Below are positions 24,353 through 32,516 of a DNA stretch of 64,000 nt, piece by piece. The translations under genes and the position numbers were made by a program. The DNA comes from Butyricimonas paravirosa (GTDB lineage: Bacteria > Bacteroidota > Bacteroidia > Bacteroidales > Marinifilaceae): contig NZ_CP043839.1 in NCBI RefSeq assembly GCF_032878955.1, positions 2,790,001-2,854,000 of the forward strand, read 5' to 3'. How positions within the stretch are numbered: position 1 is the first letter of the stretch; every line of letters starts with the position of its first letter. The notes under the pieces were generated by a model. It searched no databases and was not told the DNA's origin. It worked only from the letters and a program-made list of their open reading frames with translations.

Positions 24353-24691
24353 ATGGACTCAATTAGACAAAATAAGGTTGGCCGCTTAATCCAACGAGAC
24401 CTAAGCGAAATGTTTCAGAAAGAGTGTAAAGAATTCACCGCAGGTGCCATGTTATCCGTTACTGCAGTGCGAGTTAGTCCGGATATGTCATACGCCAGAG
24501 TTTACCTCAGTATCTTCCCTTCGAACCTGACGGAAAAGGTACTGGAGAGCTTGGCAGAAAAAAACAAAAGCATCCGTTTTATCCTCGGAAAAAAGATCGG
24601 CAAACAGACACGAATCATTCCGGAGCTTAAATTTTTCGTGGATGACAGCCTCGATTACATCGACAAAATCGATTCCCTGTTGAAACAATAG
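24353..24691 (+). CDS. rbfA: 30S ribosome-binding factor RbfA
   Basis: 112 residues from the ATG at 24353; a longer frame begins at a TTG inside the promoter region. The KH-like fold is seen in RQNKVGRLIQRDLSEMFQKE, AMLSVTAVRVSPDMSYARVYLSIFP and RIIPELKFFVDDSLDYIDKI, all typical. RbfA binds immature 30S subunits and helps mature the 16S 5' end. An FtsX-type permease gene follows after 12 bases, as commonly found in Bacteroidota. Confidence 0.95.
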   Translation: MDSIRQNKVGRLIQRDLSEMFQKECKEFTAGAMLSVTAVRVSPDMSYARVYLSIFPSNLTEKVLESLAEKNKSIRFILGKKIGKQTRIIPELKFFVDDSLDYIDKIDSLLKQ

Positions 24692-24703
24692 CCCGTATCC
24701 ACG

Positions 24704-25912
24704 ATGAATCTGTCGATATTCATTGCACGGAGATACCTGTTTTCAAAAAAGAAACAGAATGCCATAAACATCATTTCCATCATTAGCATGGTCGGTGTAG
24801 CGATTGGCACTACGGCTCTTATTGTCGTACTCTCCGTGTTCAACGGAATCGACACGCTCCTCACGGAAGCAACGGACAGCTTCACCCCGGATCTCACGAT
24901 TTCCCCGACAAAAGGAAAATTCATCACGAAAGACTCCATTTTGATCGACCAACTGACCCAAATGCCGGAAGTCGCCTCCTGTGATCCCGTCGTGGAAGAA
25001 AATTCCCTCGTGAAATTCGGGGATAAATTAATCCCGGTGGTCGTGAAGGGGGTAGACTCGACTTATGCCGAACACGTGAATATACTCCCTTCCATTGTTA
25101 GTGGCATCTACTCGCTCGAAAAGGACGGTAAACCTGCCGTCGTCATGGGCTATGGCATCGCGGCTGCCTTAAAAATCAGATTAGGAACGCTTTCTCCCGT
25201 CACGTTCTATTACCCGGATCGAAAAGCGTCTTCCGCATCAAGCTCGGCACTAAACAGCCAGCAAATATACCCGCTCGGGATATTTTCCGCACAACAAGAC
25301 ATTGACGGTAAATACGTGATCACCGGAATAGAAACAGCAAGGGAGTTGTTCGGGGTTCCGGGACAAATCTCCAAAATAGAGATAAAATTAAAAGACCCCA
25401 ATCAGATAGAATCATTAAAAGAAAAACTATCCGTCCAAATACAACCGACATACAAAGTCGAGAATAAATATGACTTGAACCGTTCCTTTTATGCCATGAT
25501 GAAATCGGAAAAACTGGCCGTCTTCCTGATCTTGTTATTTATCCTGTTAATCGCCTCCTTCAATATCATCGGTTCCGTATCGATGCTAATTATTGACAAA
25601 AAAGAAGACATCGGGATTTATCAAGCTCTAGGGATGACCAAAGAAAAAATAATCTCGATTTTCAAGCTGGAAGGCAACCTGATTACCGGATTCGGGGCAT
25701 TGATCGGTCTGGCATTAGGGACCATATTATGCCTGCTACAAGAATACTACGGGTTCATCACTCTCGGCAACGGGAGCTACATCGTCAGCGCTTACCCGGT
25801 GAAAGTCATCGCATCGGATATTCTGATTATCATGATCACGGTGATTGCCATCGGTTACCTAGCCTCGCATTTCCCGGTAAAATACCTCGTGAACAAAATC
25901 GTCAAATCATAA
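24704..25912 (+). CDS. FtsX-like ABC permease (LolC/LolE-type)
   Basis: 402 residues. An N-terminal helix (FIARRYLFSKKKQNAINIIS, then IISMVGVAIGTTALIVVLSVFNG) leads into a periplasmic MacB-like domain (about 50-260) and three C-terminal helices (LAVFLILLFILLIASFNIIG; TGFGALIGLALGTILCLL; DILIIMITVIAIGYLASHF). This is the topology of the lipoprotein-releasing LolC/E subunits, which extract lipoproteins from the inner membrane for transfer to the outer membrane. The ATPase LolD is not in the window. It is coupled closely to rbfA and followed by a cyclophilin gene 14 bases on. Confidence 0.88.
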   Translation: MNLSIFIARRYLFSKKKQNAINIISIISMVGVAIGTTALIVVLSVFNGIDTLLTEATDSFTPDLTISPTKGKFITKDSILIDQLTQMPEVASCDPVVEENSLVKFGDKLIPVVVKGVDSTYAEHVNILPSIVSGIYSLEKDGKPAVVMGYGIAAALKIRLGTLSPVTFYYPDRKASSASSSALNSQQIYPLGIFSAQQDIDGKYVITGIETARELFGVPGQISKIEIKLKDPNQIESLKEKLSVQIQPTYKVENKYDLNRSFYAMMKSEKLAVFLILLFILLIASFNIIGSVSMLIIDKKEDIGIYQALGMTKEKIISIFKLEGNLITGFGALIGLALGTILCLLQEYYGFITLGNGSYIVSAYPVKVIASDILIIMITVIAIGYLASHFPVKYLVNKIVKS

Positions 25913-25926
25913 ATAAGGATCACGCT

Positions 25927-26751
25927 ATGTATAAACTTTTAACGCTCTCACTTTTATCCCTAACGCTCACCCTACTCCCCTTGACCTCGAAAAGTCAGGA
26001 GAAAGAGCCTGTTGTTTTAATCGAAACAAATATGGGAAACTTAAAAGCAAAACTATACAACGATACACCCTTGCACCGGGATAACTTTATCCGGTTGGCA
26101 AAATCCGGCCACTATAACGGGACATTATTCTATCGTGTTGTTAAAAATTTCGTGGTACAGGGAGGCTCTTCCGACAGTCGAAATGCTATTGCCGGACAAG
26201 CTATCGGCTACGGTAAAGGGGTCACGATTGACGCAGAGATCAAACCACACCATTATCACAAAAAAGGAGCCCTAGCCGCTCCCCGCCAACCGGACCGGGT
26301 AAATGTTTTCAAAGAATCGGATATCGCCCAATTCTATTTCGTGATCGGTAAAAAATACACGCCGGAAGAACTGGACAAAATCGAGAAATCAATAAACAAC
26401 CCGATTAAAAAAGCCATCCAGAAGAAATATTATACCCCCGAAAAAAAAGCCATTCTTGACACTTTGAGGGCGCAAAAGAAAGTACCTGAGTTCCGGGCTA
26501 TCGCGGAAAAGATCAAATCGGACATCAATTTCGAATGGGAAAACAACACGGACAAGCTCTACATGGATGATGAAAAAAGAAAGGCATACACCACGATAGG
26601 CGGGGTCCACCATTTGGATAAAGAGTACACGGTTTTCGGAGAACTGATCGAAGGTTTCGAGGTTCTGGATAAAATTGCCGCTCTTCCCACGGACAGGCAG
26701 GACCGCCCGTTCAAAGACGTCAGAATAATCAGTGTAAAAATAATAGAATAA
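25927..26751 (+). CDS. Cyclophilin-type peptidyl-prolyl isomerase, exported
   Basis: 274 residues from the ATG at 25927; the longer frame overlapping the permease gene is rejected because 25927 starts a proper signal peptide (MYKLLTLSLLSLTLTLLP). The mature protein has the cyclophilin fold: VVLIETNMGNLKAKLYND, HRDNFIRLAKSGHYNGTLFY, FVVQGG and QFYFVIG. A lysine-rich insertion of about 70 residues (PEELDKIEKSINNP and following) interrupts it before the last strands (TIGGVHHLDKEYTVFGELIE). It speeds proline isomerisation in periplasmic proteins. Adjacent to VanZ with one base between. Confidence 0.92.
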   Translation: MYKLLTLSLLSLTLTLLPLTSKSQEKEPVVLIETNMGNLKAKLYNDTPLHRDNFIRLAKSGHYNGTLFYRVVKNFVVQGGSSDSRNAIAGQAIGYGKGVTIDAEIKPHHYHKKGALAAPRQPDRVNVFKESDIAQFYFVIGKKYTPEELDKIEKSINNPIKKAIQKKYYTPEKKAILDTLRAQKKVPEFRAIAEKIKSDINFEWENNTDKLYMDDEKRKAYTTIGGVHHLDKEYTVFGELIEGFEVLDKIAALPTDRQDRPFKDVRIISVKIIE

Positions 26752-26752
26752 C

Positions 26753-27178
26753 ATGATTCCACGCAAATACTCTTTATTATGGAGGAATATCATCTGGGCA
26801 GGAGTAATCTTTTTCTTATGCGCTATTCCATCCGACTCGATCCCTGATCCGAAATTAAATATCCCCCACCTTGACAAGGTGGTACATTTCGGAATGTTCT
26901 TTATCATGTCGATATTCCTGTGCAGCGAACTCCGCTATCAGACTCGATTGTCTCTACAAAAAATCTACCTGATCGCCATCGGGTTCAGTTTCATCTACGG
27001 GGGACTTATCGAAGTCCTGCAATTCAAATATTTCAACCGGGGCGGAGACTGGTGGGATCTGTTTGCCGACGTTCTCGGGGGAGTGGCTGGTTGCCTGCTA
27101 TATCCCACGGCGAAAAAACAGAAAGACAAGCTTGTTGATTATCTATACAAGAAACTAAAAAGCCGGAAAGAAGTATAA
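26753..27178 (+). CDS. VanZ-family membrane protein
   Basis: 141 residues, typical length. Four hydrophobic segments: about 12-28, 48-64 (KVVHFGMFFIMSIFL), 75-92 (IYLIAIGFSFIYGG) and 106-122 (LFADVLGGVAGCLLY). Polar family motifs are P-HLDKVVHFG, GGLIEVLQ and GDWWDLFADVLGG. VanZ relatives are linked with teicoplanin resistance in enterococci, but most chromosomal members have no known function. Transcribed with the preceding cyclophilin. Confidence 0.88.
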   Translation: MIPRKYSLLWRNIIWAGVIFFLCAIPSDSIPDPKLNIPHLDKVVHFGMFFIMSIFLCSELRYQTRLSLQKIYLIAIGFSFIYGGLIEVLQFKYFNRGGDWWDLFADVLGGVAGCLLYPTAKKQKDKLVDYLYKKLKSRKEV

Positions 27179-27230
27179 CCACCCCGGGGGAAATCTCGTT
27201 CACTAAAATGGAATATAAAGATTCATAAAT

Positions 27231-28172
27231 ATGAAAACAATTACATTTAGAAACGGGGACCCCATGCCCCTCTTCGGGTTAGGAACCTATCAATCCAAGG
27301 CAAACGAACTACACGACGCCATCATTAGCGCGCTGAAAGACGGGTACAGGCTGATTGACTGTGCCGCCTATTATAAAAATGAAGAAATCATCGGGGCTGC
27401 CCTGCAAGAAACATTCACGTCCGGACTCGTGAAACGGGAAAAACTTTTCATCACGTCCAAATTATGGAATAATAACCACGCCCCGGAACACGTGGAAGAA
27501 GCTCTTCGAAAGACGTTGCACGATCTCCGGCTGGACTACTTGGACCTGTACCTGATTCACTGGCCGATAGCGCTGAAACATGACATCGAATACCCGCGAC
27601 AAGCATCCGATTTACTTTCCCTCGAAGAATGTCCCCTCACGGAGACTTGGAAAGCGATGGAACAAATGCAAGCAAAAGGGCTGTGCAGGCATATCGGGGT
27701 TTCGAATTTCAGCATCCCGAAATTGAAAGAACTGATCGCCGTGGCGAAAAACAAGCCCGAAATGAACCAGGTAGAAATGCATCCTTACTTGCAACAAAAT
27801 GAATTATTCCGATTCTGTCAGTCCGAGGGAATTTACTTGACGGCTTATTCCCCTCTCGGACGTAATTTGCCCATCAAAAACAAGCCCGGGCTGACCAATG
27901 AACCGATTATTACCGATTTGGCAAAAAAATATAATTGCACTCCGGCACAAGTTATCATTGCTTGGGGAGTACAACGAGGGATCGTAATTATCCCAAAATC
28001 AGTTCACCCGGAGCGAATCAAAGAAAACATTAAATCACTGGACATCAACATTTCGCCAGAGGATATGACCAAAATTGCCACCCTCAACTCACACACCCGA
28101 ATGACCGACGGCTCGGCTTGGATTTTCCCCGACGGACCGTATACGATGAAAAATATTTGGGATGAAAAATGA
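27231..28172 (+). CDS. Aldo/keto reductase
   Basis: 313 residues, the usual AKR size. The catalytic tetrad is visible: Asp in RLIDCAAYY, Tyr in the same motif, Lys in TSKLWNNNH and His in LYLIHWP. NADPH-binding motif IPKSVHPERIKEN is near the C terminus. It reduces carbonyl groups on sugars, aldehydes or ketoacids; substrate cannot be told. A 2,5-diketo-gluconate-reductase-like role is the common database label. Stands alone before the pheS promoter. Confidence 0.92.
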   Translation: MKTITFRNGDPMPLFGLGTYQSKANELHDAIISALKDGYRLIDCAAYYKNEEIIGAALQETFTSGLVKREKLFITSKLWNNNHAPEHVEEALRKTLHDLRLDYLDLYLIHWPIALKHDIEYPRQASDLLSLEECPLTETWKAMEQMQAKGLCRHIGVSNFSIPKLKELIAVAKNKPEMNQVEMHPYLQQNELFRFCQSEGIYLTAYSPLGRNLPIKNKPGLTNEPIITDLAKKYNCTPAQVIIAWGVQRGIVIIPKSVHPERIKENIKSLDINISPEDMTKIATLNSHTRMTDGSAWIFPDGPYTMKNIWDEK

Positions 28173-28187
28173 AGTTCTCAAAAGAGT

Positions 28188-28218
28188 TGAAATGTATGAG
28201 ACTTTTTTATTAACTTTG
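28188..28218 (+). promoter_or_regulatory. Promoter of pheS
   Basis: TTG (28188-28190), 20-base spacer, TAACTTTG (28211-28218), 28 bases before the ATG at 28247. Confidence 0.75.
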
Positions 28219-28246
28219 TCCACCAAAGATTTCAAATTTTGAGAAG

Positions 28247-29269
28247 ATGTTAGACAAGATTAAACAACTCAGTGCTGAAATAGCCGGTTTCCAGGCGAAA
28301 AGCCTAGAAGAAGTAGAACAGTTCAGGATCAAGCATTTAAGCAAGAAAGGAACGATCGCTGCTCTCTTTGATGATTTTAAAACCGTTCCCGCGGATCAGA
28401 AAAAAGCCATGGGACAGGAATTAAATGAATTGAAGAACACGGCTCTGGCAAAAATCAACGAGTTGAAAGAGTTACTTTCTAATGCGGAAGAAGATTTAAG
28501 CGGTATTGACTTGACGATGCCGGGAGATCCTTTAAAACTAGGAACCCGTCACCCGTTAGCTATCGTGAAAAACGAGATTCTGGCCATCTTCAATAAACTT
28601 GGATTCACTATTTCCGAGGGACCGGAAATCGAGGACGACTGGCATAACTTCTCCGCATTGAACTTCCCGGAAGAACACCCGGCACGTGATATGCAGGATA
28701 CGTTCTTTATCAGTAAGAACCCGGACATCGTGCTACACACGCATACCTCATCCGTGCAAGTACGAGACATGGAGGCTCATCGTCCCCCTATTCGGCTAGT
28801 TACTCCCGGAAGAGTGTTCCGTAACGAGGCTATCTCGGCCCGGGCACATTGTATCTTCCACCAAATCGAAGCTCTTTACATCGACGAGAACGTCTCCTTC
28901 GCCGACTTAAAGCAAACCTTGACCTATTTCGCGAAAGAACTATTCGGACCGGACACGCAAATTCGTCTTCGTCCGTCATACTTCCCCTTCACGGAACCAT
29001 CGGCAGAAATGGACGTATCGTGTACACTATGTCACGGAAAAGGTTGCAATGTTTGTAAAGGAACCGGATGGTTGGAAATCCTCGGGTGTGGAATGGTTGA
29101 CCCCAATGTTTTGGAATTAAATGGTATAGACAAGGAAAAATATACTGGGTTCGCACTCGGTATGGGTATCGAGCGTATCACCATGCTAAAATACGGCATT
29201 AAGGATATACGCCTCTTTTTCGAAAACGACATCCGTTTCCTTGAACAGTTTTCGGCCGCAGGCAAATAA
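28247..29269 (+). CDS. pheS: Phenylalanine-tRNA ligase alpha subunit
   Basis: 340 residues, full length. The N-terminal coiled coil (about 1-85, LKNTALAKINELKELL) contacts tRNA. The class II catalytic core shows GFTISEGPEIEDDWHNF, PARDMQDTFF, TSSVQVR, GRVFRNEA, the cysteine-rich CTLCHGKGCNVCKGTGWLEI and the motif-3 GMGIERITMLKYGI. It charges tRNA-Phe together with PheT, which is not next to it here. Its own promoter and terminator make it monocistronic. Confidence 0.97.
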   Translation: MLDKIKQLSAEIAGFQAKSLEEVEQFRIKHLSKKGTIAALFDDFKTVPADQKKAMGQELNELKNTALAKINELKELLSNAEEDLSGIDLTMPGDPLKLGTRHPLAIVKNEILAIFNKLGFTISEGPEIEDDWHNFSALNFPEEHPARDMQDTFFISKNPDIVLHTHTSSVQVRDMEAHRPPIRLVTPGRVFRNEAISARAHCIFHQIEALYIDENVSFADLKQTLTYFAKELFGPDTQIRLRPSYFPFTEPSAEMDVSCTLCHGKGCNVCKGTGWLEILGCGMVDPNVLELNGIDKEKYTGFALGMGIERITMLKYGIKDIRLFFENDIRFLEQFSAAGK

Positions 29270-29293
29270 TATATAAACACAACACAAGAGAGA

Positions 29294-29326
29294 TGAGGAT
29301 GTCGGTCACACGACTCCTCATTTTTT
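29294..29326 (+). terminator. Terminator of pheS
   Basis: TGAGGA-T-GTCG (29294-29304) pairs with CGAC-T-CCTCA (29311-29320), followed by six T. Confidence 0.8.
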
Positions 29327-29346
29327 ATTCTCAAACACCGGTTGCT

Positions 29347-30213
29347 ATGAAGAATTTAGTCCTTCTATTCCTGATCACCTTTTCATTCGGGGCTTTCGCT
29401 TACTCTCCCGCTGATTCCGTGTACCGGAAAGATCAAACTTTGCTAAAACATTTCTTTGAATACGCCAATAAAAAGGAAATAGCCAAACTCCCGATCAACG
29501 AGAAAGTTGTCGCCATCGGACGCTATTTTCTCGAAACGCCTTACGTGGGAGGGACATTGGACATCAATCCCCAAGAGAAGCTGGTTGTCAACCTGCGAGA
29601 ATTTGACTGCGTGACTTTCGTCGATAATGTCATCGCCCTGGCACGCCTAGATAAATACGAAGAACAAAGTATTCCCCAATTCCAAAAGAATTTACAAGAG
29701 ATTCGGTACCGGAACGGGAAGATAGCAGACTACACGTCACGCCTGCATTACTCTTCCGACTGGCTATACGAGATGACCTGCCTGAACCTTCTGGAAGACA
29801 TCACGAAAGAAAAAGGAGGTATCCCTTTCCCCAACAAAGTATCTTTCATCTCCCAAAACTGGAAAAAGTACCCGGCTCTAATACAGGATTCCACCCTCAT
29901 TACAAAAATAATTGATATTGAAAAGACTATTAACGGCAGGGCATATTACTATATCCCGAAAGAAAAAGTACTCCCTTTCGCGGGACAAATCAAAACCGGG
30001 GATATTATACTGATCACCACGAAGAAAAAAGGACTCGACACGGCTCACGTGGGCATTGCCATTGAAAATGAGGGACAAATATACCTGCTCCACGCCTCGG
30101 TTTCCGACAAAAAAGTGTCCGTCACGACAGAAACACTCCCCGATTACTTACAACGAATCACGTCACATTCCGGCATAATGATCGGTCGTCTCATCAATTT
30201 TAAATCTAATTAA
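29347..30213 (+). CDS. DUF1460 family cell-wall hydrolase (NlpC/P60-like), exported
   Basis: About 288 residues from the ATG at 29347, which begins a signal peptide (MKNLVLLFLITFSFGAFA). Upstream in-frame starts lie in the pheS terminator and are rejected. The papain-like core has the Cys in REFDCVTFVDN and His in DTAHVGIAIE, with YLLHASVSDKK downstream. DUF1460 proteins are N-acetylmuramoyl-L-alanine amidase-like peptidoglycan hydrolases common in Bacteroidales, acting in the periplasm on turnover fragments. Exact bond cleaved is not certain. Confidence 0.88.
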   Translation: MKNLVLLFLITFSFGAFAYSPADSVYRKDQTLLKHFFEYANKKEIAKLPINEKVVAIGRYFLETPYVGGTLDINPQEKLVVNLREFDCVTFVDNVIALARLDKYEEQSIPQFQKNLQEIRYRNGKIADYTSRLHYSSDWLYEMTCLNLLEDITKEKGGIPFPNKVSFISQNWKKYPALIQDSTLITKIIDIEKTINGRAYYYIPKEKVLPFAGQIKTGDIILITTKKKGLDTAHVGIAIENEGQIYLLHASVSDKKVSVTTETLPDYLQRITSHSGIMIGRLINFKSN

Positions 30214-30236
30214 CATCCATAAAACTGCGCAATACG

Positions 30237-30244
30237 TATATTTG
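30237..30244 (+). promoter_or_regulatory. Possible -7 element of the lpoB unit
   Basis: TATATTTG fits the consensus; 80 bases before the lpoB ATG. The -33 is not recognisable. Confidence 0.35.
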
Positions 30245-30323
30245 GTAGAATTATTGTTATAAACTTTTACAAGAACACAAAATGTGATCGTGGAAATTGA
30301 ATAGAAACCTAAAACAACGGAAT

Positions 30324-30920
30324 ATGAGAAGAATATTTATCGGAACACTTGTTGTGTTAACCATTGCTTTAATTAACGGATGTGCTAACCGGAAAATCAC
30401 ACGGGTAGACCCGAATGAAACCATCGACCTTAGCGGACGTTGGAATGATAGTGACTCACGGCTTGTTTCCGAAGAAATGATCGGAGACCTGCTTACTTCA
30501 GCCTGGATTCCAAGATACTTGAAAGCAAACGACAAACGCCCCGTGGTGGTTGTCGGCCTCGTGGAGAACAAAAGTCATGAGCATATCAACTCGGAAACCT
30601 TTATTAAGGACGTAGAAAAAGCAATTATCCGGGATGGTAACATCCGTTTGGTTGTTGCCGGAGAGAAGCGGAATGAGCTTCGAAAAGAAAGAGCCGAGCA
30701 ACAAGATTACGCGTCACCGGAAACCACCAAAAAGTGGGGAAAAGAACTGGGTGCCGATTTCATCTTGCAAGGGACAATCAACAGCATCGTTGACTCGTAC
30801 AAAAAACAAAAAGTCGTGACTTACCAGATCGACCTGCAACTCACGAACATCGAGACCAACGAGGTTGTCTGGATGGGTGACAAGAAGATCAAAAAACAAA
30901 TCAGCGACCGGGTTCTTTAA
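30324..30920 (+). CDS. LpoB-like penicillin-binding protein activator lipoprotein
   Basis: 198 residues from the ATG at 30324; an upstream TTG start is rejected. Lipobox INGC (Cys 19 approximately) after a short hydrophobic stretch. The LpoB/CsgG-like domain shows as PVVVVGLVENKSHEHINSETF, then GKELGADFILQGTIN and YQIDLQLTNIETNEVVWMGDK. In enterobacteria LpoB spans from the outer membrane to stimulate PBP1b; relatives in Bacteroidota are usually encoded next to a COG3014 lipoprotein, as here. Likely part of a cell-envelope synthesis control unit. Confidence 0.87.
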   Translation: MRRIFIGTLVVLTIALINGCANRKITRVDPNETIDLSGRWNDSDSRLVSEEMIGDLLTSAWIPRYLKANDKRPVVVVGLVENKSHEHINSETFIKDVEKAIIRDGNIRLVVAGEKRNELRKERAEQQDYASPETTKKWGKELGADFILQGTINSIVDSYKKQKVVTYQIDLQLTNIETNEVVWMGDKKIKKQISDRVL

Positions 30921-30931
30921 TCAGTTTGTAA

Positions 30932-31077
30932 AGTTTATAAGGTTTATAAAGTAACTTCCCCAAAAGTTTAAGATTTTAAAAAGAAATGATAAATATTCAT
31001 TATCCATACTTTAAAAGAAATAAAATCGGGATTCATAAACCTTATGGACCTTATAAACTTTATAAACCTTATAAACT
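30932..31077. repeat. Inverted repeat with 21-bp perfect arms around a gene start
   Basis: The arm at 30932-30952 (AGTTTATAAGG, then TTTATAAAGT) is the exact reverse complement of 31057-31077. The right arm is preceded by further 9-bp period copies (CATAAACCTTATGGACCTTA at about 31034). The repeat runs into the coding start of the following lipoprotein. Confidence 0.8.
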
Positions 31078-32455
31078 CCTAGGACTTCTTCTCGTTTTTC
31101 TTTTCTCCGGATGCGCCACTTGGTACCAGCGAACGGCAGATTTCCAAGCAGCCGTCAACACGGGAAATTTCGAGAAAGCAAACAAACTCCTAGATAAAGA
31201 TAAAAAACAAGCCACGGGTAAAAACCGTATCCTCTATTATCTCAACAAAGGATACGTGGAATTCATGCTCGGCAATCCCACCAACAGCAATCAATACTTC
31301 GAGACCGCCGAGAACTTGATTGACGAGTATCACAGTAATGTCGGGGCTGAAGCCGCGGCATTGGTGACCAACCCGGAAGCCCGTCCCTACCGACCAGAAG
31401 ATTTCGAGGTCATCATGATTAACTTCTACAAGGCCTTGAACTACATCGACCTGAATGACATGGAAGGCGCCCTGGTCGAGGTTCGCAAAATCAATATCAA
31501 ACTCAACCAGCTAAACGACAAGTATCCCGATAATAAAAATCGCTATCAACGAGATGCTTTTGCCCATCTGCTAATGGGCTTGATCTACGATGCCACGGGG
31601 GACGACAACAACGCTTTTATAGCCTACCGAAATGCCTACGAGGTCTATCAATCCGACTACATCAAGAACTTCGGAGTGAAAGCCCCGGAGCAATTGAAAC
31701 AGGACTTGATGCGTACCGCTTATAACTGTGGCTTCATGACGGAATTAAAACAATACGAGAAAGAGTTCAACACGACATACGCCCACACCCCGACACCCGC
31801 GGACGGGCAACTCGTGTTTTTCTGGCTAAACGGCATGGGTCCGGTAAAGGCAGAATGGAGCATCAATTTTATCAAACAAAAAAGAGGAGACGGAGCGATT
31901 GTATTCCACAACGAATCCCTCGGGCTTACCTTCCCTTTCTTCTTCGGTTCGGGATACAGTGACGACGAAAAACAAAGCATTGCCGATCTGCAAACCCTGC
32001 GTGTTGCATTCCCCAAATACATGGAACGTCCCCCGCTTTATGCCACGGGAACTCTCGTGACGGACAATCACTCGTACCCGCTAGAACTTGCCGAAAACAT
32101 CAATGAAATTGCATTCAAAACCTTACGGGACCGAATGGTACGGGAATTTTCAAATTCTCTTCTTCGGGTTGCAGCCAAAAAAGGATTGGAATATTCTGCC
32201 CGTAAGCAAAACGAATGGCTAGGCTTTGCCGTCGGTATCGCTAACAGCCTCACTGAAAAAGCCGATACCCGCAACTGGCAAACACTACCTTACTCGATTT
32301 CCTACACCCGACTGCCCTTATCAGCCGGAACTAATACTCTAACACTTCGTCTAAATGCCCGAAACGGCTCCCAGCACACCGAACAATTCTCCATCGAAGG
32401 CGGAGGACGTAAAACCCGTTTTCACGTCTTCCAAACAATGGATTCCAGACAATAA
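30986..32455 (+). CDS. COG3014-family lipoprotein with TPR-like region
   Basis: 489 residues. The hydrophobic core and lipobox (LLGLLLVFLFSGC, Cys 44 approximately) are preceded by an unusually long N region whose residues 16-31 (KPY-GPY-KLY-KPY-KLL pattern) are encoded by the inverted-repeat sequence. No internal start exists between the repeat and the lipobox. The mature part has helical TPR-like repeats (about 50-260, NTGNFEKANKLLDKDKKQ, YLNKGYVEFMLGNP, LMGLIYDATGDDNNAFIAYR), then a beta-rich C-terminal part. COG3014 proteins are outer-membrane lipoproteins of unknown role usually next to LpoB. Confidence 0.85.
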   Translation: MINIHYPYFKRNKIGIHKPYGPYKLYKPYKLLGLLLVFLFSGCATWYQRTADFQAAVNTGNFEKANKLLDKDKKQATGKNRILYYLNKGYVEFMLGNPTNSNQYFETAENLIDEYHSNVGAEAAALVTNPEARPYRPEDFEVIMINFYKALNYIDLNDMEGALVEVRKINIKLNQLNDKYPDNKNRYQRDAFAHLLMGLIYDATGDDNNAFIAYRNAYEVYQSDYIKNFGVKAPEQLKQDLMRTAYNCGFMTELKQYEKEFNTTYAHTPTPADGQLVFFWLNGMGPVKAEWSINFIKQKRGDGAIVFHNESLGLTFPFFFGSGYSDDEKQSIADLQTLRVAFPKYMERPPLYATGTLVTDNHSYPLELAENINEIAFKTLRDRMVREFSNSLLRVAAKKGLEYSARKQNEWLGFAVGIANSLTEKADTRNWQTLPYSISYTRLPLSAGTNTLTLRLNARNGSQHTEQFSIEGGGRKTRFHVFQTMDSRQ

Positions 32456-32462
32456 TAAAACA

Positions 32463-32492
32463 CCCCTCACCTTACGAGCGTAAAATGAGGGG
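32463..32492. terminator. Hairpin terminator between convergent genes
   Basis: CCCCTCA (32463-32469) pairs with TGAGGGG (32486-32492), and TTACG/CGTAA pairs inside. The minus strand continues TGTTTTATT, so it chiefly serves the dipeptidase gene's opposite partner, the lipoprotein transcript, and can stop both. Confidence 0.65.
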
Positions 32493-32516
32493 AGTCTAAA
32501 TTATTGACTACAAAAT

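Noticed and set aside
24704..25912. Cell-division FtsX for the permease
   Set aside because: Topology and the large periplasmic MacB-like domain fit LolC/E-type permeases better, and no FtsE is adjacent.
25729..25926. N-terminal extension of the cyclophilin gene overlapping the FtsX permease
   Set aside because: A normal signal peptide starts at the ATG at 25927, and the extension lies inside the 3' end of the permease gene in another frame.
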